A stretch of DNA of 64,000 bases from Gluconacetobacter entanii (GTDB taxonomy: Bacteria > Pseudomonadota > Alphaproteobacteria > Acetobacterales > Acetobacteraceae): positions 43,258 through 107,257 of the forward strand of contig NZ_NKUF01000008.1 of NCBI RefSeq assembly GCF_003206495.1. The letters run 5' to 3'. Below, piece by piece: positions 12,132 through 20,784 of this stretch (positions are counted from its first letter, which is position 1; each line of letters starts with the position of its first letter). Position numbers and translations under genes: made by a program. The notes under the pieces were generated by a model, which searched no databases, was not told the DNA's origin, and was given only the letters and a program-made list of their open reading frames with translations.

Positions 12132-12156
12132 CTGGTACTGATTTACTCAGTTCCAG
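12132..12156. promoter_or_regulatory. candidate Rrf2 operator upstream of the SUF operon
   Basis: CTGGTACTGA and TCAGTTCCAG form an inverted repeat matching at 9 of 10 positions around the spacer TTTAC, 45 bases before the regulator start codon. A TTGACG on the minus strand at 12182-12177 could serve as a -35 element, with only a weak -10, which would place the palindrome over the -10/start region as for a repressor site. The function is inferred from symmetry and position. Confidence 0.5.
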
Positions 12157-12209
12157 ATGAGACACCTGTCGCGGTTCGTCAAGTTCATTTGGCACATCAT
12201 GATGCTTTC

Positions 12210-13505
12210 CTATCCGATGCCGGTGCCGAATATAAGCTGAAGTAGCACGGACAGGCCACATCCGGCCAGAAAACCGACCAGCGTCCCGTTGAAGCGTACA
12301 TACTGAAGATCGCGCCCGACACGCAGTTCCAGCCGGTCGCTCAGGGCGTTCGCGTCCCACCCGGCCACGACCGAAGCAATAAAACGTGACATGCTGTCAC
12401 GCAGGAACGGCAGGCTGCTGTTGACCATGCGCTGGGCCGCGTCATTGACGCGCTGGCGCATCTGCGCATCGTGGTACATCTGTTCCGACAGGCGGTGCAG
12501 CGCGTCGCGGACGATGGATGCGGTCCATCCTTCCTCCCCCCTGGCGATGTCGCTTTCGATCACCTGCCGCAGGCGGTGCCAGATATCACCGCTCCATCCG
12601 CGGATGCTGTCATGTGACAGGACCCCCTTGATCGTGCCGGCCAGGTCGCGGCGGCGGTCGGCATCCTGCTCGATCCGGTCGATTTCCGCGCGGACCCAGG
12701 TGGTGAATCCTTCGCGCAGTTCGGAATTCTGCGGGTCGATCCGGTCAAGTTCCTCGCTCGCGGCGGTCAGGACCTTCGTGGCGATGGAGCCGCCAATGGC
12801 CCAGCCAAGGATGCGCCCGCCCTGTTCGCGCACGCGCTCCTCGATCATCTGGCGCAGGGAGTGTTCCTTGGACTTCAGCCCGTCCTTGAGCCGCATCAGC
12901 AGGAACGACAGCACCTCCTGGTGGCGGTCCCCATCGACCAGGGCGCGCATGCTGCGGATCATGATGGGGGCGATTTCCTCCCCCCCCAGCAGGCTGGGCA
13001 CAAGGCGGGAGATCGCGTTGCTGGCGCGCCCGTCCTCCAGCCGGTCCAGCATGTGCGGCACCGCGCCGATGACCGCGCGGTTGACGGTGGACACGGTTTC
13101 GGGATCGCGCAGGATGTCGCCGATCACGCTGGGCAGGTCGATGCGCTGCATCGCCTTCGCCACGTCCTGTTCGGTAAAGACGTTGGTGGAGACGAACCGC
13201 CCCAGCGCCTGGGCCAGGCGTTCCTGCTGCGCCGGCAGGATGGCGGTATGCGGGATGGGCAGGCCCATGGGCCTGCGGAACAGGGCCGTGACCGCGAACC
13301 AGTCCGCCAGCCCGCCGACCACCCCGGCCTTCGCCCCCGAGCGCAGGACGTCAAGCCACGCATGATCGGCCATCACCCCCGATGCCGGCAGGGCATAGCC
13401 CGCGACCGTCAGGCCCGCCATCCCGACCAACAGCCCGGTTGCCGACCATTTGTAACGCTGCAGGACACGCCAGGCGTCCCTGTCGGCTTGTGGAATGTTG
13501 TTCAT
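12210..13505 (-). CDS. DUF445 membrane-anchored protein
   Basis: A 431-aa YjiN/DUF445 protein. An N-terminal membrane segment lies at about 22-42. The conserved GGLADWFAVTALFRRPMGLPIPHTAI, which defines the family, follows. A long helical middle comes next, then a C-terminal hydrophobic segment (FNGTLVGFLAGCGLSVLLQL). The ATG at 13505 has AAAGG just upstream; the 36 open codons before it lack similarity to the family. Function is unknown throughout the family; an envelope role is usually suggested. It is divergent from the PEP carboxylase gene and separated from the SUF regulator by 122 bases. Confidence 0.88.
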   Translation of the reverse strand: MNNIPQADRDAWRVLQRYKWSATGLLVGMAGLTVAGYALPASGVMADHAWLDVLRSGAKAGVVGGLADWFAVTALFRRPMGLPIPHTAILPAQQERLAQALGRFVSTNVFTEQDVAKAMQRIDLPSVIGDILRDPETVSTVNRAVIGAVPHMLDRLEDGRASNAISRLVPSLLGGEEIAPIMIRSMRALVDGDRHQEVLSFLLMRLKDGLKSKEHSLRQMIEERVREQGGRILGWAIGGSIATKVLTAASEELDRIDPQNSELREGFTTWVRAEIDRIEQDADRRRDLAGTIKGVLSHDSIRGWSGDIWHRLRQVIESDIARGEEGWTASIVRDALHRLSEQMYHDAQMRQRVNDAAQRMVNSSLPFLRDSMSRFIASVVAGWDANALSDRLELRVGRDLQYVRFNGTLVGFLAGCGLSVLLQLIFGTGIG

Positions 13506-13657
13506 GAACCTTTTGATACCATTATGTGTCCCCGGACCCAATACGCCGTGGCCGGGAACCTCCAAATACACGTGAACACAACCCCGTGGCGATTGCGAAG
13601 CGACGACGAACATGGGACGCTGGGGGCATCATGCAATTTTCACGACAGGACCCTCTG

Positions 13658-16459
13658 ATGTCACAGGCCTCTGCCCCTCATGCGACAGACATGCTGCAGC
13701 AGCAGGCCCGCGAACTTGTGGCGATCCCCGCCCTTTCCGACAACCCGGTCATGACGCTGGCACGCAGCATCGGACGGCAGATCGACAGGGATGGCCTGTC
13801 GATCGACGCGCTGGAGGCGTGGGTGCGCCGCCTGCGTGACGCCGCCTTCGCCCGGCGTGCGTGCCATATCGCCGCCTATGTCGGGGGCGTGGACGACGCG
13901 GTCATCGAACAGCGCATGCGCGACGTGGCGCGTCGCATCATGCAGCCCGACCCCAATGACAGCCCGGTGCCCATCGCCCGCTTTCGCGCCGCCACCGAAC
14001 GCAGCCGCTTTGCCGCCGTGTTCACAGCCCACCCGACCTTCGCGCTGGCCAACCCGGTCTATGACTGCCTTGCCGAGATGGCGACGCAGAACCCGCAGCA
14101 GTCCCCGACCGACGTCCCGGCCTTCCTGACGCATCGACGCGCGGCGCCGCCGACACTGGACGAGGAGTTCATGCTGGCGACGCAGGCGATCCTGCGCGGG
14201 CGCAATGCGCTGGACCGCCTGACGCGCATCCTCCTGACCGAGGCGCGGGCCCACTGGCCGCAACTGTGGGCGACGCTGGCGCCACGCCCGATCATCATGA
14301 CAAGCTGGGTCGGATACGACACGGACGGGCGCACCGATATCGGCTGGTGGGACACGCTGCGGCTGCGGCTGCGCATGAAGCATATGCAACTGACGCGCCT
14401 TGGTGCGCAGATCGCGCCTGTCACGTCCGTCCCCAACGACCTGCATGAACGCGTAACCCGCGCCGTACAGGCGGTGGAGGCACAGATCGCCGCCTGCCCC
14501 GATGGCGCCGACCCGCAGGCCGTGGCCAATTTCGCCGCCGTCCTGATCGGCCGCCGTGACGAGGCCCTGACCAGCAGCAACGACCTCGCCCCCACCTTTG
14601 CCGAGGCCATCGACGCCGCCACTCCCGATGACAAGATGACGCTGGCGGTCGCGCGCGCGGGCTTCATGGCCCATGGCCTGTCGGCCGCGCACACGCATGT
14701 GCGGCTCAACTCCACGCAACTGCACAATGTCGCACGCCAGCGCCTGGGCATTACCGACAATCCCGACATCCATGCACAGCGCCGCGCCCTGATCGCCCGC
14801 ATGGACGAGGCGCTGGACACGACGCAGCCCATCGACATCGATTTCGGCTCCCTGCTGGTGGAACAGTCCACGGCGGGCCGGCTGATGATGACGGTGCGCC
14901 AGATCCTGCGCCATATCGACCGCACCACCCCCATCCGCTTCCTGATCGCGGAGACGGAAACCGGCTACACCCTGCTGACGGCGCTGTGGCTGGCGCGCCT
15001 GCTGGGCGTAGAAGAGATGATCGAGATCTCCCCCCTGTTCGAGACGCAGGACGCGCTGGAACAGGGCGAGCACCTGATTGAGGAAGCCCTGCATTCCCCG
15101 CACTGGCGCGCCTACCTGCAGCGCACGCGCAAGCTCAGCCTGCAGTTCGGCTTTTCGGATTCGGGACGCTATGTGGGGCAGTTGGCCGCGACCTACCTGA
15201 TCGAGCGGCTGCGGCTGAAGGTCTGTGACCTGCTGCGGCAATGGGACCTCGCCTTCGTGGAGGTCATCCTGTTCGACACCCATGGGGAGAGCATCGGGCG
15301 CGGCGCGCATCCCTACAGCCTGGCGGACCGTTTCGACTACCTCTCCCCGCCGCACGCACGCATGCGCTTCCTGCAGGCCGGCATCCGCCTGCGCGAGGAG
15401 ACGGCGTTCCAGGGCGGGGACGGCTACCTCCTGTTCGGGACGCAGCCACTGGCGGACGCAACCGTCAGCGTGATTGCCGAACATGCGTTCGCCGCGACCT
15501 CCATCGACGAGGACCCGGTTTACGACGAACCTGATTTCTCCGCCGATTTCTTCTCCGCCATCGCGCGCGGCATGACGGGACTGGTGGAGGATCCGGGCTA
15601 TGCCGCGCTGCTGGGCGCGTTCGGGCCGTCGCTGATCGACAAGACGGGATCGCGCCCCTCCGCTCGGCAGAGCGACACGGCCGCCATCACCACGCGCATC
15701 CGCCATCCCAGCCAGTTGCGCGCCATCCCCAACAACGCCATCCTCCAGCAGCTTGGCTGGTGCGCCAACACGCTGCAGGGACTGGGGACCGCCGCCGCGC
15801 GCCATCCCGACACGTTCGAACGCTACCTCAGCGACAGTCCGCGCTTCCGCCGGGCGCTGGATTTCGCGGCCCATGCGCTGGCCCATTCCAGCGACGGCGT
15901 CCTGCGCGGTGTCATCCGCCTGCTGGACCCGGACATGTGGCTGCAGCGCGCGACGGCCCACCATGACCCGAAGCAGCAGGAAGCCTGCCTGACGCTGATG
16001 CATGGGCTGGAGCGGCTGGATTTCTGGGCCTGCACGCAATCCATGTTCCGGCGCCTGCAATCCGATCACCTGGCGTTGCGCAACGCATGGCCCAGCGCCC
16101 CGAGGATGGAGGCCGACGAGATGCTGCTGCATGCCATCCGCATCGCCGTGATCGAACAGATCTGGATGCTGTCCACCCGCATCCCGTATTTCGCGCCGCG
16201 CAACGCCTTTACCCGCGACGTGCTGACGGCGAAGGTCCTGTGCCTCGAGATCCCCGACGTGCTCAAGGAGCTTGAAAAGATCTTCCCCTATCATGCGTAT
16301 CGCAGCTTCGACCTCGATTTCCATGAACCGCATGGCCCACGCGACGAAGGGACCTACATGCGCGAATACACGGAGATTTTTGAACCGATGCAGCGCCTGT
16401 TCTCGCTGATACGCGAAATCAGCACCGGCGTGATGCACCATGTCGGGGCCTTTGGCTGA
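13658..16459 (+). CDS. divergent phosphoenolpyruvate carboxylase-family protein
   Basis: PEP carboxylase makes oxaloacetate from PEP and bicarbonate, refilling the TCA cycle. The 933-aa protein has the catalytic-His motif FTAHPT (H125), SIGRGAHP (R548), GSRP (663-667) and LRAIP (687-691), which place it in the family. However, the usual YSDS-x-KD-x-G reads FSDSGRYVG (499-507, K replaced by R), the usual FHGRGG reads FDTHGES (539-545), and the C-terminus is HHVGAFG, not the near-universal RNTG. Activity is therefore uncertain. ATG at 13658 has AGGA at good spacing; an ATG at 13631 is also possible. An MBL-fold hydrolase starts 3 bases downstream. Known PEPC residues are quoted from family knowledge. 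Confidence 0.75.
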   Translation: MSQASAPHATDMLQQQARELVAIPALSDNPVMTLARSIGRQIDRDGLSIDALEAWVRRLRDAAFARRACHIAAYVGGVDDAVIEQRMRDVARRIMQPDPNDSPVPIARFRAATERSRFAAVFTAHPTFALANPVYDCLAEMATQNPQQSPTDVPAFLTHRRAAPPTLDEEFMLATQAILRGRNALDRLTRILLTEARAHWPQLWATLAPRPIIMTSWVGYDTDGRTDIGWWDTLRLRLRMKHMQLTRLGAQIAPVTSVPNDLHERVTRAVQAVEAQIAACPDGADPQAVANFAAVLIGRRDEALTSSNDLAPTFAEAIDAATPDDKMTLAVARAGFMAHGLSAAHTHVRLNSTQLHNVARQRLGITDNPDIHAQRRALIARMDEALDTTQPIDIDFGSLLVEQSTAGRLMMTVRQILRHIDRTTPIRFLIAETETGYTLLTALWLARLLGVEEMIEISPLFETQDALEQGEHLIEEALHSPHWRAYLQRTRKLSLQFGFSDSGRYVGQLAATYLIERLRLKVCDLLRQWDLAFVEVILFDTHGESIGRGAHPYSLADRFDYLSPPHARMRFLQAGIRLREETAFQGGDGYLLFGTQPLADATVSVIAEHAFAATSIDEDPVYDEPDFSADFFSAIARGMTGLVEDPGYAALLGAFGPSLIDKTGSRPSARQSDTAAITTRIRHPSQLRAIPNNAILQQLGWCANTLQGLGTAAARHPDTFERYLSDSPRFRRALDFAAHALAHSSDGVLRGVIRLLDPDMWLQRATAHHDPKQQEACLTLMHGLERLDFWACTQSMFRRLQSDHLALRNAWPSAPRMEADEMLLHAIRIAVIEQIWMLSTRIPYFAPRNAFTRDVLTAKVLCLEIPDVLKELEKIFPYHAYRSFDLDFHEPHGPRDEGTYMREYTEIFEPMQRLFSLIREISTGVMHHVGAFG

Positions 16460-16462
16460 GCC

Positions 16463-17302
16463 ATGTCGCGTTATGACTGGCGCGTGGTGGAGGCACCGCC
16501 CCCCTGTGGCGTGGCGATCGCGGCCACGCCCACCCTCCGTCGCGTGGTGGCCGACAATCCCGGCCCGATGACCGGCAACGGCACCAACACATGGATTGTC
16601 GATCATGCCGACGGGGGATGCGCCGTCATCGATCCCGGCGTCGCGGATGACGCGCACCTCGACGCGGTGCAACGCGCCCTGAATGGCCGGCCCCTGACGC
16701 ACATCATCCTGACGCACACCCATTACGACCACCTTGACGGGGCCGTCCCGCTGTCACGCCGCACCGGGGCCCCCATCCATGCATGGCACCGCAGCGCGGA
16801 GCCTGCATTTACACCCGATGTAGGGCTGCATGACCTCGATCTGGTCGCGGGACTGCGGGTGCTCCATACCCCCGGCCACGCGACGGATCATATCTGCCTG
16901 CAGACCACCGATGGCGTGATCCTGACGGGCGATCACGTGATGGGATGGTCCACCACGCTGATCCCCACTGCCCCGCACGGGTCGGTGCAGATGTTCCTCG
17001 ACAGCATGGAACGCCTGCTGCGATGCAGGCCGCGCCTGCTGCTGTCGGCGCATGGGCCGGTCATAGAACAGCCTGAAACCTGCATGCGCGGCCTGATCGA
17101 ACATCGCCTGTCGCGACATGAAAGCATTGCCGCGCTGATGCTGCCTTCCCCCCGCACGCCGGAACAGATTGTCGATGCGGCATATCACCGCCTGCGCCCC
17201 GGTCTGCGGCGGGCGGCACTGCTGAACCTGCGGGCGCATCTGGAAAAGCTGCGTGATGACGGGCGGGCGGTACAGGCTGGCGACACCTGGGCCCACGCGT
17301 AG
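16463..17302 (+). CDS. MBL-fold metallo-hydrolase (LACTB2-like)
   Basis: Zinc-dependent hydrolase of unknown substrate. The 279-aa protein has the metal motif HTHYDHLDG (HxHxDH), further ligands in HTPGHATDHI and GDHVMGWS, and a C-terminal winged-helix-like tail from about 205 as in LACTB2/glyoxalase-II-related proteins. It starts 3 bases after the PEPC-family gene, so both are probably one transcript. Family members include endoribonucleases and thioesterases; sequence does not decide between them. Confidence 0.85.
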   Translation: MSRYDWRVVEAPPPCGVAIAATPTLRRVVADNPGPMTGNGTNTWIVDHADGGCAVIDPGVADDAHLDAVQRALNGRPLTHIILTHTHYDHLDGAVPLSRRTGAPIHAWHRSAEPAFTPDVGLHDLDLVAGLRVLHTPGHATDHICLQTTDGVILTGDHVMGWSTTLIPTAPHGSVQMFLDSMERLLRCRPRLLLSAHGPVIEQPETCMRGLIEHRLSRHESIAALMLPSPRTPEQIVDAAYHRLRPGLRRAALLNLRAHLEKLRDDGRAVQAGDTWAHA

Positions 17303-17336
17303 TCTTTTTCAATTACGATGGAAGGGTCGGGGGATC

Positions 17337-17398
17337 GCCTTTTTTCAACAGGGCGGTGTCTTTTGAAGCTTTTTGAAAAAAGCTTCACCAAAAACTTT
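17337..17398. repeat. dispersed double-hairpin repeat, copy 2 (reverse orientation)
   Basis: Read on the minus strand this matches the other copies. The AGCTT hairpin is at 17365-17386 (GAAGCTTTTT arm, one-base loop), and a weaker CGCC/GGCG hairpin is at 17337-17356. It lies between the convergent MBL hydrolase and fusA genes. Confidence 0.8.
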
Positions 17399-17458
17399 TG
17401 AAATTTCGGGCTTTGCCCGGTTCTGGCGGGAACGGGACGGCCCCCATGCGCTGGAAAG

Positions 17459-17506
17459 CCATGGTTTCCGAAGGGCAATGTCCTCTGGCGGGTTTCAGGG
17501 CAGACC
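17459..17506. repeat. associated conserved block, copy 1
   Basis: A stretch of about 45 bases containing ATGGTTTCC, GGGCAATG, TGGCGGGTTTCAGGGCAG is nearly identical to 37567-37608. Its core 17468-17488 is an imperfect hairpin around GGGCAATGTCC. Both copies lie between an AGCTT repeat and the terminator of a leftward gene. Confidence 0.7.
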
Positions 17507-17514
17507 CACATTCC

Positions 17515-17549
17515 CAAAGAAAAAGGCCAGCCCCCGAAGGAGGCTGGCC
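17515..17549 (-). terminator. fusA intrinsic terminator
   Basis: On the minus strand GGCCAGCC and GGCTGGCC (17525-17532 with 17542-17549) form an 8-bp stem with loop CCCGAAGGA, followed by a T-rich run. It lies 29 bases past the fusA stop. Confidence 0.85.
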
Positions 17550-17577
17550 CTGTTCCCGTCTGTCCTGTCTGCCGTGA

Positions 17578-19665
17578 TCAGGCGGACTTGGACATGATTT
17601 CCTCTGCCACGTTGCGCGGCACCGGATCGTAGTGATGGAACTGCATCGTGAAGGACGCACGGCCCTTCGTCATCGAACGCAGGTGCGAGATGTAGCCGAA
17701 CATTTCCTTCAGCGGCACCAGCGCACGGACCATGACGGTCGAGCCCGAGCTTTCCTGGTTCTGGATCATGCCACGACGACGGTTCAGGTCACCCACCACG
17801 TCACCGACATGGTCGTTCGGGGTGGTGATTTCCACGTCCATGATCGGCTCGAGGATGACCGGACCGGCCTTCTTCATGCCTTCACGGAAGCAGGCCTTCG
17901 CCGCGATTTCGAACGCCAGCGCGGACGAGTCGACGTCATGGTACTTACCGTCGAGCAGCGTGAACTTGAAGTCCACCGTCGGGAAGCCCGCCAGCACGCC
18001 CGTGGAGGCCTGCATGGTGATGCCCTTTTCAACGGCCGGGATGTATTCACGCGGCACGGAACCACCGACGACCTTGTTCTCGAAGGAGATGCCTTCGTTA
18101 CGCTCGACCGGCGCAAACTCGATCTTCACTTCCGCGAACTGGCCCGAACCACCCGACTGCTTCTTGTGGGTGTAGGTTTCGGTGTGCGCCTGGGTGATCG
18201 TCTCGCGATACGCAACCTGCGGCGCGCCGATGTTCGCATCCACGCCATATTCACGACGCAGGCGGTCGATGATGATGTCGAGGTGCAGTTCGCCCATGCC
18301 CGACAGGATGGTCTGGCCGGTTTCCTGATCGGTCTTCAAGCGCAGGGAGGGATCTTCACCGGACAGCTTCTGCAGCGCCAGCGTCATCTTTTCCACCGCG
18401 TCCTTCGTCTTCGGCTCGACGGAGATGTCGATGACGGGAACCGGGAAGGTCATGCGTTCCAGAACCACCGGATCGGCAGGATCGGCCAGCGTATCACCCG
18501 TCTGGGTGTCCTTCAGGCCGACGAACGCCGCGATGTCACCGGCATGCACTTCCTTGAGTTCCTCACGCTTGTCCGCGTGCATCTGGAAGATGCGGCCGAT
18601 ACGCTCCTTGTGGCCCTTCGTGGTGTTCAGCACGGTGTCACCGGTGCGCAGCACGCCACGATAGACACGCACGAACGTCAGCGTGCCGTACTTGTCGTTG
18701 ATGATCTTGAACGCCAGGCCCGCGAACTTCCCGTCGGGATCGACCGGGATGATCGGCAGCTTGTTCTCGTCAACTTCCTCGTCTTCCGGCGGCGCGATGC
18801 GGATGCCCTCGACATCGTCCGGCGCGGGCAGGAAGTCGATGACCGCATCGAGCAGCGGCTGAACGCCCTTGTTCTTGAACGCCGTGCCGCACAGGACGGG
18901 ACGGAACTCGCCCGAGATGGTGCCCTTCTTGATGCAGCGCTTCAGCGTCGCGACATCAACGTCACCCTTGTCGAAATACTCTTCCATCGCGGCGTCATCG
19001 ACGGCCAGCGCGGTGTCGAGCAGGTTCTGGCGGGCTTCCTTCGCCTTTTCCAGCAGGTCGGCGGGGATTTCCTCGTCATGGAACTTCGCGCCGAGTTCGC
19101 CGCCTTCCCAGACGATGGCCTTCATCTCGATCAGGTCAACGACACCGACGAAGTTCTCTTCCGCGCCAATCGGCAGCTGCAGCGGAATCGCGACGATGTC
19201 GAGCTTTTCCTTCAGCGTGTCGAACGCGTGATAGAAATCGGCGCCGGTGCGGTCCAGCTTGTTGATGAAGATGATGCGCGGGACGTTGTAGCGGTCGGCC
19301 AGACGCCAGTTGGTTTCCGACTGCGGCTGCACGCCGGCGACGCCTTCGATGATGAACACCGCGCCATCGAGCACACGCAGCGAGCGGTTGACTTCGATGT
19401 TGAAGTCAATGTGGCCCGGGGTGTCGATGATGTTGATGCGATGGCCTTCCCATTCGCACGTCACGGCGGCGGACGTGATGGTGATGCCGCGCTCACGTTC
19501 CTGCGCCATGTAATCGGTGGTGGTGTTGCCCTCATGGACTTCACCGATCTTGTGCGACACACCGGTGTAATACAGGATGCGCTCGGTCGTCGTGGTCTTA
19601 CCCGCATCGATGTGCGCGGTAATACCGATATTGCGAATCAGGGACAGATCAGACTTGTCGGACAC
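17578..19665 (-). CDS. fusA: translation elongation factor G
   Basis: GTPase that drives ribosomal translocation and, with RRF, recycling. The 695-aa length is normal. The G domain has [19 protein letters not shown] (G1), [11 protein letters not shown] (G2), DTPGHIDF (G3) and NKLDRTG (G4). The C-terminal domains include [19 protein letters not shown] and the closing [22 protein letters not shown] at 19665 is preferred, with GGAGG 7 bases upstream; 39 open codons further upstream do not belong to the family. It is separate from the usual rpsL/rpsG/tuf cluster here, with rpmB upstream. Confidence 0.97.
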   Translation of the reverse strand: MSDKSDLSLIRNIGITAHIDAGKTTTTERILYYTGVSHKIGEVHEGNTTTDYMAQERERGITITSAAVTCEWEGHRINIIDTPGHIDFNIEVNRSLRVLDGAVFIIEGVAGVQPQSETNWRLADRYNVPRIIFINKLDRTGADFYHAFDTLKEKLDIVAIPLQLPIGAEENFVGVVDLIEMKAIVWEGGELGAKFHDEEIPADLLEKAKEARQNLLDTALAVDDAAMEEYFDKGDVDVATLKRCIKKGTISGEFRPVLCGTAFKNKGVQPLLDAVIDFLPAPDDVEGIRIAPPEDEEVDENKLPIIPVDPDGKFAGLAFKIINDKYGTLTFVRVYRGVLRTGDTVLNTTKGHKERIGRIFQMHADKREELKEVHAGDIAAFVGLKDTQTGDTLADPADPVVLERMTFPVPVIDISVEPKTKDAVEKMTLALQKLSGEDPSLRLKTDQETGQTILSGMGELHLDIIIDRLRREYGVDANIGAPQVAYRETITQAHTETYTHKKQSGGSGQFAEVKIEFAPVERNEGISFENKVVGGSVPREYIPAVEKGITMQASTGVLAGFPTVDFKFTLLDGKYHDVDSSALAFEIAAKACFREGMKKAGPVILEPIMDVEITTPNDHVGDVVGDLNRRRGMIQNQESSGSTVMVRALVPLKEMFGYISHLRSMTKGRASFTMQFHHYDPVPRNVAEEIMSKSA

Positions 19666-19825
19666 GGGAGAACCTCCACAAGACAACGTGGGCGCGAACG
19701 GGACGGGGTTCCCTTCGCGCCTGCCGGGACCGTGAGCTGCTCCCGCCCCAAACCGCGATGGCTGGACGATGCAGACCGGCACGACGGAATAACGGACCTG
19801 ACATCGGCCAGGCCTCTGCGCGACA

Positions 19826-19859
19826 CCGCATCCGCGCGTTCTTCACGGCGCGGATGCGG
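19826..19859 (-). terminator. strong hairpin after rpmB
   Basis: CCGCATCCGCGC and GCGCGGATGCGG form a perfect 12-bp stem around a 10-nt loop, 14 bases past the rpmB stop. No T-tract follows on the minus strand, so it may be a processing or attenuating hairpin rather than a classic terminator. The rest of the 207-bp gap before fusA shows only the fusA ribosome-binding site. Confidence 0.55.
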
Positions 19860-19872
19860 GTCGTGGCCGCCT

Positions 19873-20175
19873 TCAGGCTGCGGCGGCGGCCTTGCGGCCC
19901 TGCACGCGCAGGATGCGGCGCTTGACGGTCATCGCCTCGGGCGTCAGCTTCCGGTTGGGCGTGGACAGCAGGAACGCGTCCAGACCGCCATTATGCTCGA
20001 CCGTGCGGATCCCGTTGGTGCTCAGGCGCAGGCGCACCGGCGTGCCGAGAATGTCGGACAGGAGCGAGGTTTCCTGCAGGTTCGGCAGGAAACGGCGGCG
20101 GGACTTGTTGTTGGCGTGGCTGACGTTGTTTCCGGTCAGCACGCCTTTGCCCGTGATCTGGCAACGGCGAGACAT
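19873..20175 (-). CDS. rpmB: 50S ribosomal protein L28
   Basis: Ribosomal protein bL28, 100 aa, beginning [20 protein letters not shown] with the typical [13 protein letters not shown] following and a C-terminal [17 protein letters not shown]. The ATG at 20175 has AGGATG upstream and matches the family N-terminus; open codons further upstream were rejected. It is probably transcribed from its own promoter at about 20.26 kb. Confidence 0.97.
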   Translation of the reverse strand: MSRRCQITGKGVLTGNNVSHANNKSRRRFLPNLQETSLLSDILGTPVRLRLSTNGIRTVEHNGGLDAFLLSTPNRKLTPEAMTVKRRILRVQGRKAAAAA

Positions 20176-20248
20176 AAGTATCATCCTCGGATAAGACTGG
20201 GGCCGAGGCACTGATGCCCGGCTTAAGGATCGTCTAGATTAGGCGCGG

Positions 20249-20277
20249 CTTATCGCCAAACCACCGCAATCCGTCAA
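20249..20277 (-). promoter_or_regulatory. candidate rpmB promoter
   Basis: On the minus strand TTGACG (20277-20272) and GATAAG (20254-20249) are separated by 17 bases, about 70 bases before the rpmB start. It fits a housekeeping sigma factor promoter. Confidence 0.5.
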
Positions 20278-20374
20278 GACGGATATGCCATGATTCGGCG
20301 TTTTTTGTCTGAAAACAGGGTTTTTTGCCCCTCTCCCCTCCTGATTCGGCGGGAATGTGACACATCCCCCTGCG

Positions 20375-20662
20375 TCAGTTCTTGCCCGCGCGGTCATGTT
20401 CGGGGTGCAGTTCGCCCGCCTGCACGCTGTGCAGGGCATTTTCAAGCATCGCCTGCATGGCGTCCTTGCCCATGGTGCGCGACAGCAGGCCCAGCGCGCC
20501 ACCCAGCAGCGCGGAGGAGATGGCAACCGGCGGCAGGTTTTCACCCAGCATGTATTCGATCGCCTTGTCCACGACCGCGCCGCAATGGCTCAGTTCGGCG
20601 GGGATACCGCCATCCTGCCCGGCCCCGGCGGCGTCATGGGGCGTGTTCTTCGTATCCGTCAT
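20375..20662 (-). CDS. small protein of unknown function
   Basis: A 95-aa protein that I do not recognise. The middle (about 28-72) is a likely helical domain with GAVVDKAIEYMLGENLPPVAIS and a glycine-rich hydrophobic stretch LLGGALGLLSRTMGKDAMQAM; the two ends are polar and low-complexity. It has no signal peptide; a cysteine is at 27. The ATG at 20662 has GGGAGC upstream. Coding is supported by ribosome-binding site, amphipathic pattern and codon use similar to neighbours. It lies between rpmB and the Atm1-type exporter, both on the same strand. Two TGATTCGGCG direct repeats (20290, 20341) occur in the 199-bp gap downstream. Confidence 0.6.
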   Translation of the reverse strand: MTDTKNTPHDAAGAGQDGGIPAELSHCGAVVDKAIEYMLGENLPPVAISSALLGGALGLLSRTMGKDAMQAMLENALHSVQAGELHPEHDRAGKN

Positions 20663-20784
20663 TTCAGGAAAGCTCCCTTCCGGCTTGTCTGTTCGTGTCC
20701 TTCATATGGACCCTGCCCACGCCGCTGACCAGAGGGCGTGCCGACGCGCGATGTCCGTCCCGCGCCACCGGCGGGGGCACGGCA

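Noticed and set aside
13661..16732. 1023-codon open frame antisense to the PEPC-family gene
   Set aside because: High-GC codon structure leaves the complementary frame open; its translation is low-complexity with no domains, and the sense strand carries recognisable PEPC motifs.
17632..20214. 860-codon open frame antisense to fusA and rpmB
   Set aside because: It covers two certain genes on the other strand and its translation has no family features.
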